The notes beneath the pieces were generated by a model that saw only the letters and a list, made by a program, of their open reading frames with translations, was not told where the DNA came from and did no database searches. A program made the position numbers and the translations under genes. 15,776 bases of DNA. Source: an uncultured Alphaproteobacteria bacterium. Lineage in GTDB: Bacteria > Pseudomonadota > Alphaproteobacteria > Reyranellales > Reyranellaceae. Numbering within the stretch: the first letter of the stretch is position 1; every line of letters starts with the position of its first letter. The stretch spans positions 1-15,776 of the forward strand of contig CAIYWM010000138.1 in assembly GCA_903929895.1 (NCBI GenBank), given 5' to 3'. Shown one piece after another: positions 6,343 through 15,230 of this stretch.

Positions 6343-7416
6343 CTAGACGGCGTCGCCCAGGCAGATCCCCAGCGCGCGGGCGGTGCGGATGAGGGTGCCG
6401 TCGGCATCGACGGTGCGCGACCGGCCGACCACCTTGGCGAGCGGCACGTCGATCACCTGGCGATTCCACCAGGCCACCATGTGGTCGCCCTTGCCTTCGG
6501 CCAGCAGGTCGACCGCCCGTACGCCCAGCGCCGAAGCGAGCAGCCGGTCCTCCGCCGTCGGCATGGCGCCGCGCTGCACATGCCCCAGGACCGTGGCGCG
6601 CGCTTCCGCGCCGGTGGCCTTGGCCAGCCGCTTGGCCAGCCAGTCGCCGACGCCGTGATCGGGCGCATCGGCGGCAGGATCCACCGCCTCGTCCGACTGG
6701 CCGGCGGCTTCCGCCACCACGACCAGCGCCGACGTGCGGCCCACCGCCCGCAGCTGCGCGATATGCTCGACGACGCGCTCCAGCTTCCAGCGGATTTCGG
6801 GAATCAGCACGACATCGGCACCGCCGGCGATGCCGGCGGCGATGGCGATGTGGCCGGCGTCGCGGCCCATCACTTCAAGCACCATGGTGCGCTCGTGGCT
6901 GGTGCCGGTCGGCTGCAGACGGTCGAGCGCCTCTGTGGCGATGGCGACCGCCGTGGAATAGCCGATGGCGCGCTCGGTGTGGCCGACATCGTTGTCGATG
7001 GTCTTGGGAACGCCGACGAAGGGAATCCCCGAAGGACCCAGCAGCTTGCGCAGGATGGCGAGGCTGCCGTCGCCGCCGACGCCGATCAGACCGTCGAGCC
7101 CGAGCTGCTTCAGCCCCTCGATCATTTCGCCGGAACGATCCGTGCGGCTGCCGTCGGGCATCGGGAAGGCGAAGGGGTCGCCGCGATTGGTACTGCCGAG
7201 GAACGTGCCGCCCTGCCGCGCCAGGGCGGCGCTGAGGCGATCCGGGTCGAGCGTCACCGCCTCCACGGGACGCTCCAGCAGGCCCAGAGTGCCGTAGCGC
7301 AGGCCAACTGTCGTCCAGCCATGGCCGTGATGCGCCCGCAACGCCACCGCGCGGATGGTGGCGTTCAGGCCGGCGCAGTCGCCACCGCTGGTGAGGATGC
7401 CGATCCGTTTCGTCAT
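6343..7416 (-). CDS. 6-phosphofructokinase, ATP/PPi specificity uncertain
   Basis: The product is a 357-residue PfkA-superfamily enzyme that phosphorylates fructose 6-phosphate to fructose 1,6-bisphosphate. The N-terminus IGILTSGGDCAGLNATIR carries the phosphoryl-donor loop; EVMGRDAGHIA and GHVQRGAMPTAEDR are the sugar-phosphate signatures. The catalytic base is Asp141 in TIDND. Two positions normally separate ATP- from pyrophosphate-dependent enzymes. Here the first reads GGDGS (Gly117, as in ATP enzymes, E. coli Gly104), while the second reads PKTIDND (Lys138, as in PPi enzymes, E. coli Gly124). The residues are seen directly; what they mean for the donor is open. ATG 7416 has AGGGG about 8 bases upstream. 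It is transcribed alone, convergent to prmB. At 357 residues it is longer than the roughly 320 of E. coli PfkA. Confidence 0.92.
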   Translation of the reverse strand: MTKRIGILTSGGDCAGLNATIRAVALRAHHGHGWTTVGLRYGTLGLLERPVEAVTLDPDRLSAALARQGGTFLGSTNRGDPFAFPMPDGSRTDRSGEMIEGLKQLGLDGLIGVGGDGSLAILRKLLGPSGIPFVGVPKTIDNDVGHTERAIGYSTAVAIATEALDRLQPTGTSHERTMVLEVMGRDAGHIAIAAGIAGGADVVLIPEIRWKLERVVEHIAQLRAVGRTSALVVVAEAAGQSDEAVDPAADAPDHGVGDWLAKRLAKATGAEARATVLGHVQRGAMPTAEDRLLASALGVRAVDLLAEGKGDHMVAWWNRQVIDVPLAKVVGRSRTVDADGTLIRTARALGICLGDAV

Positions 7417-7443
7417 CTTGGTACCCCTGGCTGCCGTGCGGAC

Positions 7444-7464
7444 GACTGGTTGAAAGAGCCAGTC
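7444..7464. promoter_or_regulatory. hairpin in the phosphofructokinase leader
   Basis: GACTGG / CCAGTC forms a 6-bp stem with a 9-base loop, 27 bases upstream of the start codon of the phosphofructokinase gene. A TTGACT sequence on the minus strand overlaps its distal arm, resembling a -35 box, but no matching -10 is seen. The rest of 7417-7598 holds nothing I can support. Confidence 0.22.
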
Positions 7465-7598
7465 AATCCTGAAGGCGCAGCCTGCCGATGCAGGATGGCC
7501 ACATCAGGAAGCACTACCACACCTTCGCGGGCCACAACGCCCGGGCCAACCGTCGGCTCCAACAGGCTATCGAAACAGTCGACGGTCACCACGACCCG

Positions 7599-9176
7599 TT
7601 ACTGGAGTTCGCAGACCGAGCGCTGGCGACCCGGGCCCGGCCAGCGCGAATCGCAGATCGCCAGGGTGTCGCCCGCGGTGCCGTAGAGGACGCTGGTCCA
7701 GGTTCCGTCGTCGACCGGGCGCACGATCATCGCCGCGAAGTCGCGCAGGCCGACGACCCAGGCCGGGGCCCTGTCGAGTCCCTCGACGCGCACCGGCGCC
7801 TTGGGATTGTCCGGCGACGGCGGCGGCTGCACATGCGACAGCTCCATGCCACCGGTGCCGACCGCCAGATGAGGCGGGTGCGCGCCCTCGAAGCCGATCG
7901 CCTGGAAACGGTGCATGTGGCCCGCGATGACCGCGGTGACGTGAGGCGGCAGGCCGCGGCCGAAGACGCGGTTGATGGCCTCGCGCTGCGTCTCGTTGAT
8001 GAAGCCGTAGGGCGTGAGGCCGACCGGGCCGCCCTTGTCGCGCTTCACCACCGCCCAGACCGGCCGGTGCGTCACCAGCCAGGTCGGCGTCGGATCCTCT
8101 TCGAGCATCCGCGCCACCTCGCGATACTGCGTGAGGTAGGTGTCGAGATTGTAGAGCACTGCGTCGGCCGCGTTCGCCGAATCGACGGCGATGATGTTCA
8201 GCTTTCCGAGCTTCAGCCGGAACGGCGCCGAGGTGTGCGTCGGAAAGGGCAGGCCGGCGAATGGCAGCGCCTGTGGCTTGGGCCAAGCGCCGGGCCGCCA
8301 GTCCGGCGGCAGCTGCGTCGGGCATTCGGTCTGGTGATGCCCCGGTCCGAGCAAGGGCGAGCCGGCATCGAGCAGGTAGAACCAGCCGGGGCCGCCGCGG
8401 CTGCAGAGCTCATGGTTGCCGCGGCTGAACAGCCAGGGCGCAGCGACCAGGAGCCTGGCGGCGGGCCTGAAGAAATCGTCGCGCCAGTTGGTCCATTTGT
8501 CCGGGTTCGGGCTGCCCTCGATGTTCTGGCTCCAGTAGGCCGCGCCGATCGGCAGGCTGGCGATGTCCTCGTCGTCGAGATCGCCCGTATCGTAGACACT
8601 CACGTGCAGCGGCGCGGCATAGCCGGTGAGGCTGGGCGGCAGCACGAGGCCCCGCTCGGTGCCGCGATAATTGTAGTCGCCGACATGCACGATCAGGTCG
8701 GGGCGCTTGTCGGACTCCTCGTCGGACAGGATGCCGAACGGCCACACCTTGGCGAACCCGTCGCCGCTGCAGGATTGCGGCTTGGCCGGCGTCTCGCCGC
8801 GGCAGCCGCTGTCGCCGATCAGCACGACGCGGCGCGGCGTGCCCAGCGAAACGGCGGCCAGGTCGATGCGACGATCGCCCAGGAAGACGCTGGCCGCCTC
8901 GCCCACCGGATAGAGTGCCTCGCAGACCGTCACCGCGTCGAAGTGACCGCCTGGCGGGCGGCGGCGCGGCGTCATCGCCGTCGAGACACCGCCCGCCGAG
9001 GAGCGCAGCACCGGACAGGCGTTCGTGCGTTCGGCGACGCTGCGCACCATCGGCACCGGCCGGCCATCGCGGCCCTCGGCCAGCAGCACGAAGGCGAAGA
9101 AGTCCCGCGACGCGGTCTGCGCATGTGCGCCGAACGCCGGCAGCAGGAGAGCGAGGACAAGGCAGACGATGCGCAT
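7599..9176 (-). CDS. secreted calcineurin-like metallophosphatase
   Basis: This is a 525-residue exported metallophosphoesterase. The signal peptide MRIVCLVLALLLPAFGAHAQ has AHA as a probable cleavage site. All binuclear-metal motifs are visible in order: GDSG (121-124), GDYNY (166-170), RGNHE (252-256), VTHRPVW (368-374) and GHMH (419-422). The block NWRDDFF-PAARLLVAAPWLF before GNHE, and the Cys-containing GDSGCRG and NHELCSRGG, are familiar from periplasmic metallophosphoesterases of Alphaproteobacteria; I recognise the pattern but not a named gene. The product probably hydrolyses phosphate esters in the periplasm; substrate unknown. I use ATG 9176, which gives the signal peptide and has CGGAG about 10 bases upstream. 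A longer in-frame start at 9338 would run through the tRNA gene and its terminator. Residues 21-110 precede the catalytic domain and match nothing I recognise. Confidence 0.88.
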   Translation of the reverse strand: MRIVCLVLALLLPAFGAHAQTASRDFFAFVLLAEGRDGRPVPMVRSVAERTNACPVLRSSAGGVSTAMTPRRRPPGGHFDAVTVCEALYPVGEAASVFLGDRRIDLAAVSLGTPRRVVLIGDSGCRGETPAKPQSCSGDGFAKVWPFGILSDEESDKRPDLIVHVGDYNYRGTERGLVLPPSLTGYAAPLHVSVYDTGDLDDEDIASLPIGAAYWSQNIEGSPNPDKWTNWRDDFFRPAARLLVAAPWLFSRGNHELCSRGGPGWFYLLDAGSPLLGPGHHQTECPTQLPPDWRPGAWPKPQALPFAGLPFPTHTSAPFRLKLGKLNIIAVDSANAADAVLYNLDTYLTQYREVARMLEEDPTPTWLVTHRPVWAVVKRDKGGPVGLTPYGFINETQREAINRVFGRGLPPHVTAVIAGHMHRFQAIGFEGAHPPHLAVGTGGMELSHVQPPPSPDNPKAPVRVEGLDRAPAWVVGLRDFAAMIVRPVDDGTWTSVLYGTAGDTLAICDSRWPGPGRQRSVCELQ

Positions 9177-9234
9177 GGCGGTGAAACTCCGGAGGCGTCC
9201 GTTGTAGCAAGCCGGCCCGGTGGAAACTCGCCCC

Positions 9235-9261
9235 AAAGAAAAAGCCCCGCGCTGGCGGGGC
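9235..9261 (-). terminator. intrinsic terminator after tRNA-Lys
   Basis: On the minus strand a perfect 7-bp stem, GCCCCGC / GCGGGGC, with the loop CAGC is followed immediately by TTTTTCTTT. It lies 16 bases downstream of the encoded CCA end of the tRNA and is the strongest intrinsic terminator in the window. It would also stop read-through from rodA. Confidence 0.93.
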
Positions 9262-9277
9262 CTCTTGTTTCCGGGAA

Positions 9278-9353
9278 TGGTGGGCGCACCAGGGCTCGAA
9301 CCTGGGACAAGCTGATTAAGAGTCAGCTGCTCTACCAACTGAGCTATGCGCCC
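9278..9353 (-). tRNA. tRNA-Lys (anticodon CUU), CCA encoded
   Basis: The minus strand folds as a complete cloverleaf. It has a 7-bp acceptor stem (GGGCGCA / TGCGCCC), a D-arm GCTC-AGTTGGTA-GAGC, an anticodon stem GCTGA / TCAGC with loop CTCTTAA giving anticodon CUU, a 5-base variable loop, a T-arm CCAGG-TTCGAGC-CCTGG, and discriminator A. The next three bases are CCA, so the 3' end is genome-encoded. It reads AAG codons, the main lysine codon in GC-rich genomes. It sits in the same direction as, and 95 bases after, rodA. Confidence 0.97.
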
Positions 9354-9386
9354 CCCTTTTCAGGGGTCACTGCCCGGAAGGCGGCG

Positions 9387-9415
9387 GCTATACCAAGGCG
9401 GGTTCGCCTTGTCGA
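9387..9415 (-). promoter_or_regulatory. sigma-70-type promoter for tRNA-Lys
   Basis: On the minus strand TCGACA (9415-9410) and TATAGC (9392-9387) are separated by exactly 17 bases. The -35 matches TTGACA at five of six positions, and the -10 starts with TATA. Transcription would begin near 9380, about 27 bases before the mature tRNA. The 7-bp inverted repeat CAAGGCG / CGCCTTG with a 4-base loop fills the spacer between the two boxes. Confidence 0.6.
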
Positions 9416-9448
9416 TAGACTCTTTTAAAGGAAATTTTGCAGGCCTGC

Positions 9449-10603
9449 TTACCGTGTCCGGGGCAGTTGCGCATCGCGGTAGACATTGACCCCGATCAGC
9501 AGGCCGCAGGCGAACATCACCGACAGGAGCGCGGTGCCGCCGTTGCTGACCAGCGGCAGCGGCACGCCCACGACCGGCAGCATGCCCATCACCATGGCGG
9601 TGTTGATGAACATGTAGAGAAACAGCATCGCGGTCACGCCGAGCGCCAGCAGGCGGCCGAAATGATGCTGGCTGCGGAAGGCGATGGAAAAGCCCCAGGT
9701 CACGACCAGCGCGAACAGGCCGAGCAGGACCAGGGCACCGGCCATGCCCCATTCCTCGACGAAGGTCGTGAAGATGAAGTCGGTCTGCTTCTCGGGCAGG
9801 AAGTTCAGCGACGATTGCGTGCCCTTCAGGAAGCCCTTGCCGAACATGCCGCCCGAGCCGATGGCGATCTTCGACTGGGTGATGTGATAGCCGGCGCCCA
9901 GCGGATCGCGGTCGGGATCGAGGAAGGTGAGCACCCGTTTCTTCTGGTACTCGTGCATCAGCGACCAGGCGATCGGCAGGCAGGCCACGGCGCCGATGCC
10001 GGCCGCCAGGAACATCCAGATCCGCACGCCGGCCACGAACAGGAGCGCGCCGCCGCCCATCAGCACCATCATGGCGGTGCCGAGGTCGGGCTGGACCATC
10101 ACCAGGCCGACCACGACCAGGATCATGGCGAGCGGCGGCAGGGTGTAGAGGAACTGCCCGGCCTGCTCCCGCCGCAGCCCGTGATAGTAGCGCGCGATCA
10201 CCATGATCACCGCGACCTTGGCGATCTCGGACGGCTGGATCTGGATCGGGCCGAGGACCAGCCAGCGCTGGGCGCCCATGCCGATCTTGCCGATCACGTC
10301 GACCGCGACCAGCAACAGGACGGAGACGATGTAGATCGGCCAGGCGAGCGCCAGCCAGACCTTGGGATGGACCAGCGCGACCACCAGCATCAGCATCAGG
10401 GCCGAGCCGTAGCGCACCGCATGGCGCGCCGCCCAGGGTTCGAAGCGACCGCCGGCCGCCGAATAGAGCGCCAGCACGCCGACACCGGCGATCGCCGTCA
10501 GCACCAGCACGAGGCCCCAGTTGATGCGCCAGATCTTCTCGGCGAAGCCGACCGGTGCCGGCGCGTCGAGCGACGCGCTGCTGCCCATGGCGGCGAGGCT
10601 CAT
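9449..10603 (-). CDS. rodA: rod-shape SEDS peptidoglycan glycosyltransferase RodA
   Basis: RodA polymerises lipid II into glycan strands for lateral wall synthesis, working with PBP2 and MreB in the inner membrane. The 384-residue protein is strongly hydrophobic, with about ten membrane helices starting near residue 29. SEDS landmarks are PIQIQPSEIAK (119-129), VQPDLGTAM (170-178), a loop with LDPDRDPLGAGYH, GFLKGTQ and FLPEKQTDFIF, and a C-terminal VGVPLPLVSNGGTA. The catalytic aspartate is expected to be Asp275 in QTDFIF, aligning with E. coli Asp262. Length is close to the E. coli protein (370). The start ATG at 10603 overlaps the mrdA stop in an ATGA junction, implying coupled translation and matched stoichiometry with PBP2. 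No clear terminator follows before the tRNA. Confidence 0.97.
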   Translation of the reverse strand: MSLAAMGSSASLDAPAPVGFAEKIWRINWGLVLVLTAIAGVGVLALYSAAGGRFEPWAARHAVRYGSALMLMLVVALVHPKVWLALAWPIYIVSVLLLVAVDVIGKIGMGAQRWLVLGPIQIQPSEIAKVAVIMVIARYYHGLRREQAGQFLYTLPPLAMILVVVGLVMVQPDLGTAMMVLMGGGALLFVAGVRIWMFLAAGIGAVACLPIAWSLMHEYQKKRVLTFLDPDRDPLGAGYHITQSKIAIGSGGMFGKGFLKGTQSSLNFLPEKQTDFIFTTFVEEWGMAGALVLLGLFALVVTWGFSIAFRSQHHFGRLLALGVTAMLFLYMFINTAMVMGMLPVVGVPLPLVSNGGTALLSVMFACGLLIGVNVYRDAQLPRTR

Positions 10604-12495
10604 CGCGACGCCATCTTCTTGAAGCGGTCGGTACGACGCGACGGGTCACGCTTCATGGTCTCGACCAGCACGTCGCGGCCGATCGGGCCCGCGGTGGCGC
10701 CGCCCGCCTGCCCGTGCTCGACGATCACGGCGCAGGCATAGCGCGGATTGTCGACCGGCCCGTAGCAGACGAAGAGCGCATGGTGGCGCAGGTGCCAGGG
10801 CAGCGAAGCCTGGGTGATGCCCATTTCGCGCTCACGCTCGGTGATGCGCTTGACCTGTGCCGTGCCGGTCTTTCCGGCAAAGGTGAATTCGGGCTGCTTG
10901 GAGCGCAGCGCATTGGCCGTGCCATGGCCGGTATTGACCACGTCGGACATGCCCTGGCGGATCACCGCGAGATGCTGCGGATTGAGACGGAGCGACGGCG
11001 CGGTCGGCTTGGTGCGCGGCGCCGGCGGCGCCAGCTCCTCGCGCGGCGTGGCCTTGGCCAGCAGCAGATTGGGTTGGACCTCGTAGCCGCCGTTGGCGAG
11101 GCGCGCGGTCATGATGGCGAGCTGCAGCGGCGTCGCGGTCATGTAGCCCTGGCCGATGCCGAGGTTGAACGTGTCGCCGTGCTGCCAGGCCTTGCCGATC
11201 TTCTCCTGCTTCCAGGTGCGGGTCGGCTGGTTGGCCGCCGATTCGCCGGGCAGGCCCAGTTCGCTCACCTTGCCGAAGCCCAGGCGCTGGGCCATGTCGC
11301 TCACGCGATCGATGCCGGCCCGGCGCGCCGCCTCGTAGAAGAAGCAGTCGCACGACATGGCGAGCGCCTCGGTGACGTTGGTCGAACCGTGACCGCCCTT
11401 CAGCCAGCAATGGAACTTGATCTTGCCCAGCTCGAGGAAGCCGGGGCACGGCAGGCGCGTCCACGGGTCGATCACCTTGGCGTCCAGGGCGGCCAGCGCG
11501 GTCACCATCTTGTAGGTCGAGCCTGGCGGATAGACTCCGGCGATCGCCTTGTTGTGCAGGGGCCTTTGGGCATCGTCGAGCAGGTCACGCCACTCCGCCT
11601 GCGTGATGCCGCGGGCGAAGGTCGAGGGATCGAAGCCGGGCGTCGAGACCATGGCGATCACGTCGCCGGTGATGACGTCGAGCACCACCACGGAGCCGCT
11701 CTGGTGCTCCTTCATCTTCTCGGCAGCGAAGCGCTGGATGTCGAGATCGATGGTGAGCAGCGCATTCGCCCCGGGCTGGCCCTCGGTGCGGTCGAGCTCG
11801 CGGACGACCCGGCCCACGGCATTGACCTCGACCTGGACGGCGCCGGCCCGGCCGCGCAGGTCGTCCTCGAGCGAGCGCTCGACGCCCTTCTTGCCGAACC
11901 GCATGGTCGCGAGCTGCAGCACCGGATCGTCGCGGCCGGCGAGATCCTCGTCGGCGACCCGGCCGGTATAGCCCACGATGTGGCTCATCAGGTCGCCTTC
12001 GGGATAGTCGCGCGACTGGCCGAGATCGATGAACACACCGGGCAGATCGGGGGCGTTGAACTCGACCCGGGCAACCTCCTCCCAACCGAGATTCTCCCGC
12101 ACCACGATGGGCTGTGCGTTGCGGCTGCGGCGCAGTTCGCGCAGCAGCCGGATCTTCTCGGCGTCGCCCAGGATCAGGATCTGATCGAGACGCTCGACCA
12201 GCACGTCGGCGCCGCGGCCACGGTCCGATGCCGCCATGACGCGGAAGTTGTTGCGGTTGACCGCCAGCGGCACGCCGCCGCGATCGAAGATCAGCCCGCG
12301 CGACGGCGGCAACAGCCGCATGCTGACGCGGTTCTCCTCGGCCATCGAGGAGAAGCGATCGGTCTCGACGACCTGGAGCTGGTAGAGGCGGCCGGCCAGC
12401 GCGGTCAGCAGAACGGCCTGCGCCCCGCCCAGCAGCAGCGCCCGGCGGGTGAAGAGACCGCTGCGTTCGCCGTCGCCTTTTCGGAAATGCTTCAT
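10600..12495 (-). CDS. mrdA: penicillin-binding protein 2 (elongasome transpeptidase)
   Basis: PBP2 is the monofunctional class B transpeptidase that crosslinks the strands made by RodA. The 631-residue product has a short cytoplasmic tail, one membrane anchor (about 18-38) and the PBP dimer domain with LLPPSRGLIFDRGGVPLA (62-79). The penicillin-binding transpeptidase domain carries all three active-site motifs: STYK (326-329, nucleophile Ser326), SCD (381-383) and KTGT (542-545). The second motif has Asp where many PBPs have Asn; as I recall this is usual for PBP2. Size equals E. coli PBP2 (633). The gene overlaps mreD upstream and rodA downstream, each by an ATGA junction. The periplasmic bulk follows from the single N-terminal anchor. 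Beta-lactams such as mecillinam target this family. Confidence 0.97.
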   Translation of the reverse strand: MKHFRKGDGERSGLFTRRALLLGGAQAVLLTALAGRLYQLQVVETDRFSSMAEENRVSMRLLPPSRGLIFDRGGVPLAVNRNNFRVMAASDRGRGADVLVERLDQILILGDAEKIRLLRELRRSRNAQPIVVRENLGWEEVARVEFNAPDLPGVFIDLGQSRDYPEGDLMSHIVGYTGRVADEDLAGRDDPVLQLATMRFGKKGVERSLEDDLRGRAGAVQVEVNAVGRVVRELDRTEGQPGANALLTIDLDIQRFAAEKMKEHQSGSVVVLDVITGDVIAMVSTPGFDPSTFARGITQAEWRDLLDDAQRPLHNKAIAGVYPPGSTYKMVTALAALDAKVIDPWTRLPCPGFLELGKIKFHCWLKGGHGSTNVTEALAMSCDCFFYEAARRAGIDRVSDMAQRLGFGKVSELGLPGESAANQPTRTWKQEKIGKAWQHGDTFNLGIGQGYMTATPLQLAIMTARLANGGYEVQPNLLLAKATPREELAPPAPRTKPTAPSLRLNPQHLAVIRQGMSDVVNTGHGTANALRSKQPEFTFAGKTGTAQVKRITEREREMGITQASLPWHLRHHALFVCYGPVDNPRYACAVIVEHGQAGGATAGPIGRDVLVETMKRDPSRRTDRFKKMASR

Positions 12496-13064
12496 GTCGT
12501 CGTCTCACCAGGCCGCGCCGAGCCGCGCGACAGCTCGGGCACGTTCAGCGGGTCGCGGGCGCGCACACGGGCGAGCAGCGGCGCCAGCAGCGGGTAGATC
12601 ACGATCATCACGACATACTGCAACATCGCGGGGACCGGATCGATGGCCGCCCATGTCCACAGGGTCGTGAAGGCCCAGACCAGCGCCACGTAGCCCCAGC
12701 ACAGGATGCAGAAGCCGATCCACTGGAACAGGAACGGAACGCCCACGAGATAGCGGCGGTTGGCGATGACGGCAGCGCGGACCAGGATGAAGCCCAGCGC
12801 GCTGATGCCGACCGGGGCGCCCGGGCCGCCCAGCAGAAGGTCGAGCAGGATGCCCATGACCAGCAGCAGCGGCCCCGGCAAACGCTCGGGCGTCACCAGG
12901 CTGAACTGGAAGACCACCAGGACCGGCAGCAGCGGCAGGGTATCCGACAGATACGGCGCGCGCAGCGGCGCCAGGGTCAGCAGGACGAAGAACAGCAGGA
13001 CCGTGCCGGGAAGGGCTGCCCTGCCCCAGCGGTCGAGGATGGCGAGGGTGCCGTCAGCGCGCAT
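12492..13064 (-). CDS. mreD: rod shape-determining membrane protein MreD
   Basis: MreD is a small inner-membrane protein of the elongasome that links MreC to the wall-synthesis enzymes. The 190-residue product is mostly hydrophobic, with about six predicted helices between residues 20 and 166 and the conserved-looking segment PGPLLLVMGILLDLLLGGPGAPVG (written here as PGPLLLVMGILLD then LLLGGPGAPVG, 63-86). The last 25 residues are polar and probably cytoplasmic. Identification rests on this profile and on its position between mreC and mrdA, since MreD sequences diverge strongly. Its ATG begins 1 base after the mreC stop (TGAcATG), and its own stop overlaps the mrdA start (ATGA). It is slightly longer than E. 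coli MreD (162). Confidence 0.93.
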   Translation of the reverse strand: MRADGTLAILDRWGRAALPGTVLLFFVLLTLAPLRAPYLSDTLPLLPVLVVFQFSLVTPERLPGPLLLVMGILLDLLLGGPGAPVGISALGFILVRAAVIANRRYLVGVPFLFQWIGFCILCWGYVALVWAFTTLWTWAAIDPVPAMLQYVVMIVIYPLLAPLLARVRARDPLNVPELSRGSARPGETTT

Positions 13065-13065
13065 G

Positions 13066-13956
13066 TCAGCGGACCCGCACGCCGGCGGGCGGCGCCGCCG
13101 GCGCCGGCGCCGCGGGTCCCACCAGCCCGGTCACGCCGTAGTCGACGACGCGTACGAATTCGAGCCGCGAGAAATCGGTGAAGGGCCGCACGCGCACGGT
13201 GCCTTCGCTGGTCTCGACGACCTCGCCGACCGGAATGCCGACCGGGAAGCTGCCGCCATGGCCGGAGGTGACGATGCGGTCGCCGGTCTGCACGCCGGCG
13301 ATGCTCTGCAGCAGGGCGAGACGCAGCCGGGGCGAATTGTCACCGGCCAGGATGGCGCGCTCGCGGGTGCGCTCGACCAGGACCGGCAGGCGCGAATTGA
13401 CGTCGGTCACGAAGAGGACACGCGAGCTGTTCTCGCCGACCTCGGCGATGCGGCCGGCCAGCCCCTCGCCGGTGACGACCGCCTGACCCGGCGCGACCCC
13501 CACCCGGCGGCCGACATTGAGCAGCGCACCGCGCATGTAGGCGCTCACGCTGTCGCCCACGAGGCGGGCGGTGATGAAGGAGGCCTCGGGTCCCTCGCGG
13601 AACCTGGCGAGGCTGCGCAGCCCCTCGTTCTCGTTCTCCAGCCGCCGCGCCGCCGTCTGCCAGGCGAGCAGGCGGGCATTCTCCTCGCGCAGGCGCGCGT
13701 TCTCCTCGCGCAGCGACGCGAATTCGCGCAGATCGGCGATGGCCCGGTTGGCATAGGCGACCGGCCGGGCAATCGTCTCCAGCACGGGACTCACCATGTC
13801 GAGCGCCAGGACGCGGGCATGTTCGACCAGGACGGTGTCGGCCTTGCCGACCAGCATGACGCCGAAGGTCACGATCACGAGCAGGCCGAGAGCGAAGCGC
13901 TGCACCACGGTGCGCACCTGGCTCGCGACTACCTCGAAGTCGTCCCGAATCGCCAT
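13066..13956 (-). CDS. mreC: rod shape-determining protein MreC
   Basis: MreC is the periplasmic scaffold of the elongasome and contacts PBP2. The 296-residue protein has a basic N-terminus, one membrane helix (about 21-37), and a coiled coil (about 72-118) with the tandem heptad REENARL-REENARL at 83-96. Two beta-barrel domains follow, with VVTGEGLAGRIAEVG (160-174), LFVTDVNSRLPVLVER and DRIVTSGHGGSFPVGIPVGEV, all typical of MreC. The C-terminus is a short Pro/Ala-rich tail (281-291). The ATG at 13956 is the first available, because an in-frame TAG lies 15 bases upstream; AGGA directly before it is closer than usual for a ribosome-binding site. It starts 41 bases after mreB and is shorter than the E. 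coli protein (367). Confidence 0.95.
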   Translation of the reverse strand: MAIRDDFEVVASQVRTVVQRFALGLLVIVTFGVMLVGKADTVLVEHARVLALDMVSPVLETIARPVAYANRAIADLREFASLREENARLREENARLLAWQTAARRLENENEGLRSLARFREGPEASFITARLVGDSVSAYMRGALLNVGRRVGVAPGQAVVTGEGLAGRIAEVGENSSRVLFVTDVNSRLPVLVERTRERAILAGDNSPRLRLALLQSIAGVQTGDRIVTSGHGGSFPVGIPVGEVVETSEGTVRVRPFTDFSRLEFVRVVDYGVTGLVGPAAPAPAAPPAGVRVR

Positions 13957-13997
13957 TTCCTGCCCATTCTAACCCAAGCGGGCGGCGGCGTGGCCTG

Positions 13998-15056
<1,059 letters not shown>

Positions 15057-15152
15057 TTAAGGCGAAATCTTGAAATATTGGCGCCAGTCCGAGGTCCGGC
15101 GCTCAAGGTGCGACCGGGTTTAGACCGGCAGGGCAAGGCTCGCAAGGCGATT

Positions 15153-15181
15153 CAAACGGTCGCATCGATGGTCACCGTTTG
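15153..15181. promoter_or_regulatory. inverted repeat upstream of mreB
   Basis: CAAACGGT (15153-15160) and ACCGTTTG (15174-15181) form a perfect 8-bp inverted repeat with a 13-base spacer. It lies 115-143 bases upstream of the mreB start and about 50 bases after the preceding gene. It could be an operator or a terminator for that gene; no T tract follows. The rest of 15039-15230 shows no coding signal I trust. Confidence 0.3.
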
Positions 15182-15230
15182 TGCTCGTCTGCGCTTCGTA
15201 CGGACTGAGAAGTTGCGCGCAGCCGGCGCC

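Noticed and set aside
6153..6407. A minus-strand frame with a repeated NETNEITETNE segment
   Set aside because: The repeat is only the translation of the 9-base tandem tract between two convergent genes; no ribosome-binding site or domain supports it.
7599..9338. A 579-codon version of the metallophosphatase starting at 9338
   Set aside because: Its extra 54 codons run through the tRNA-Lys gene and its terminator; the start at 9176 gives a clear signal peptide.
7488..9428. A 646-codon open frame on the plus strand
   Set aside because: It is antisense to the metallophosphatase and the tRNA, has an Arg/Ala/Gly-biased low-quality translation, and contains no recognisable domain; long shadow frames are expected at this GC content.
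9431..9456. A GCAGGCCTGC palindrome next to the rodA stop as a terminator
   Set aside because: A 10-base palindrome without a loop cannot form a normal terminator hairpin, and no T tract follows in the rodA direction.
10555..12597. A 680-codon open frame on the plus strand
   Set aside because: It is antisense to mrdA, whose three active-site motifs prove the real strand.
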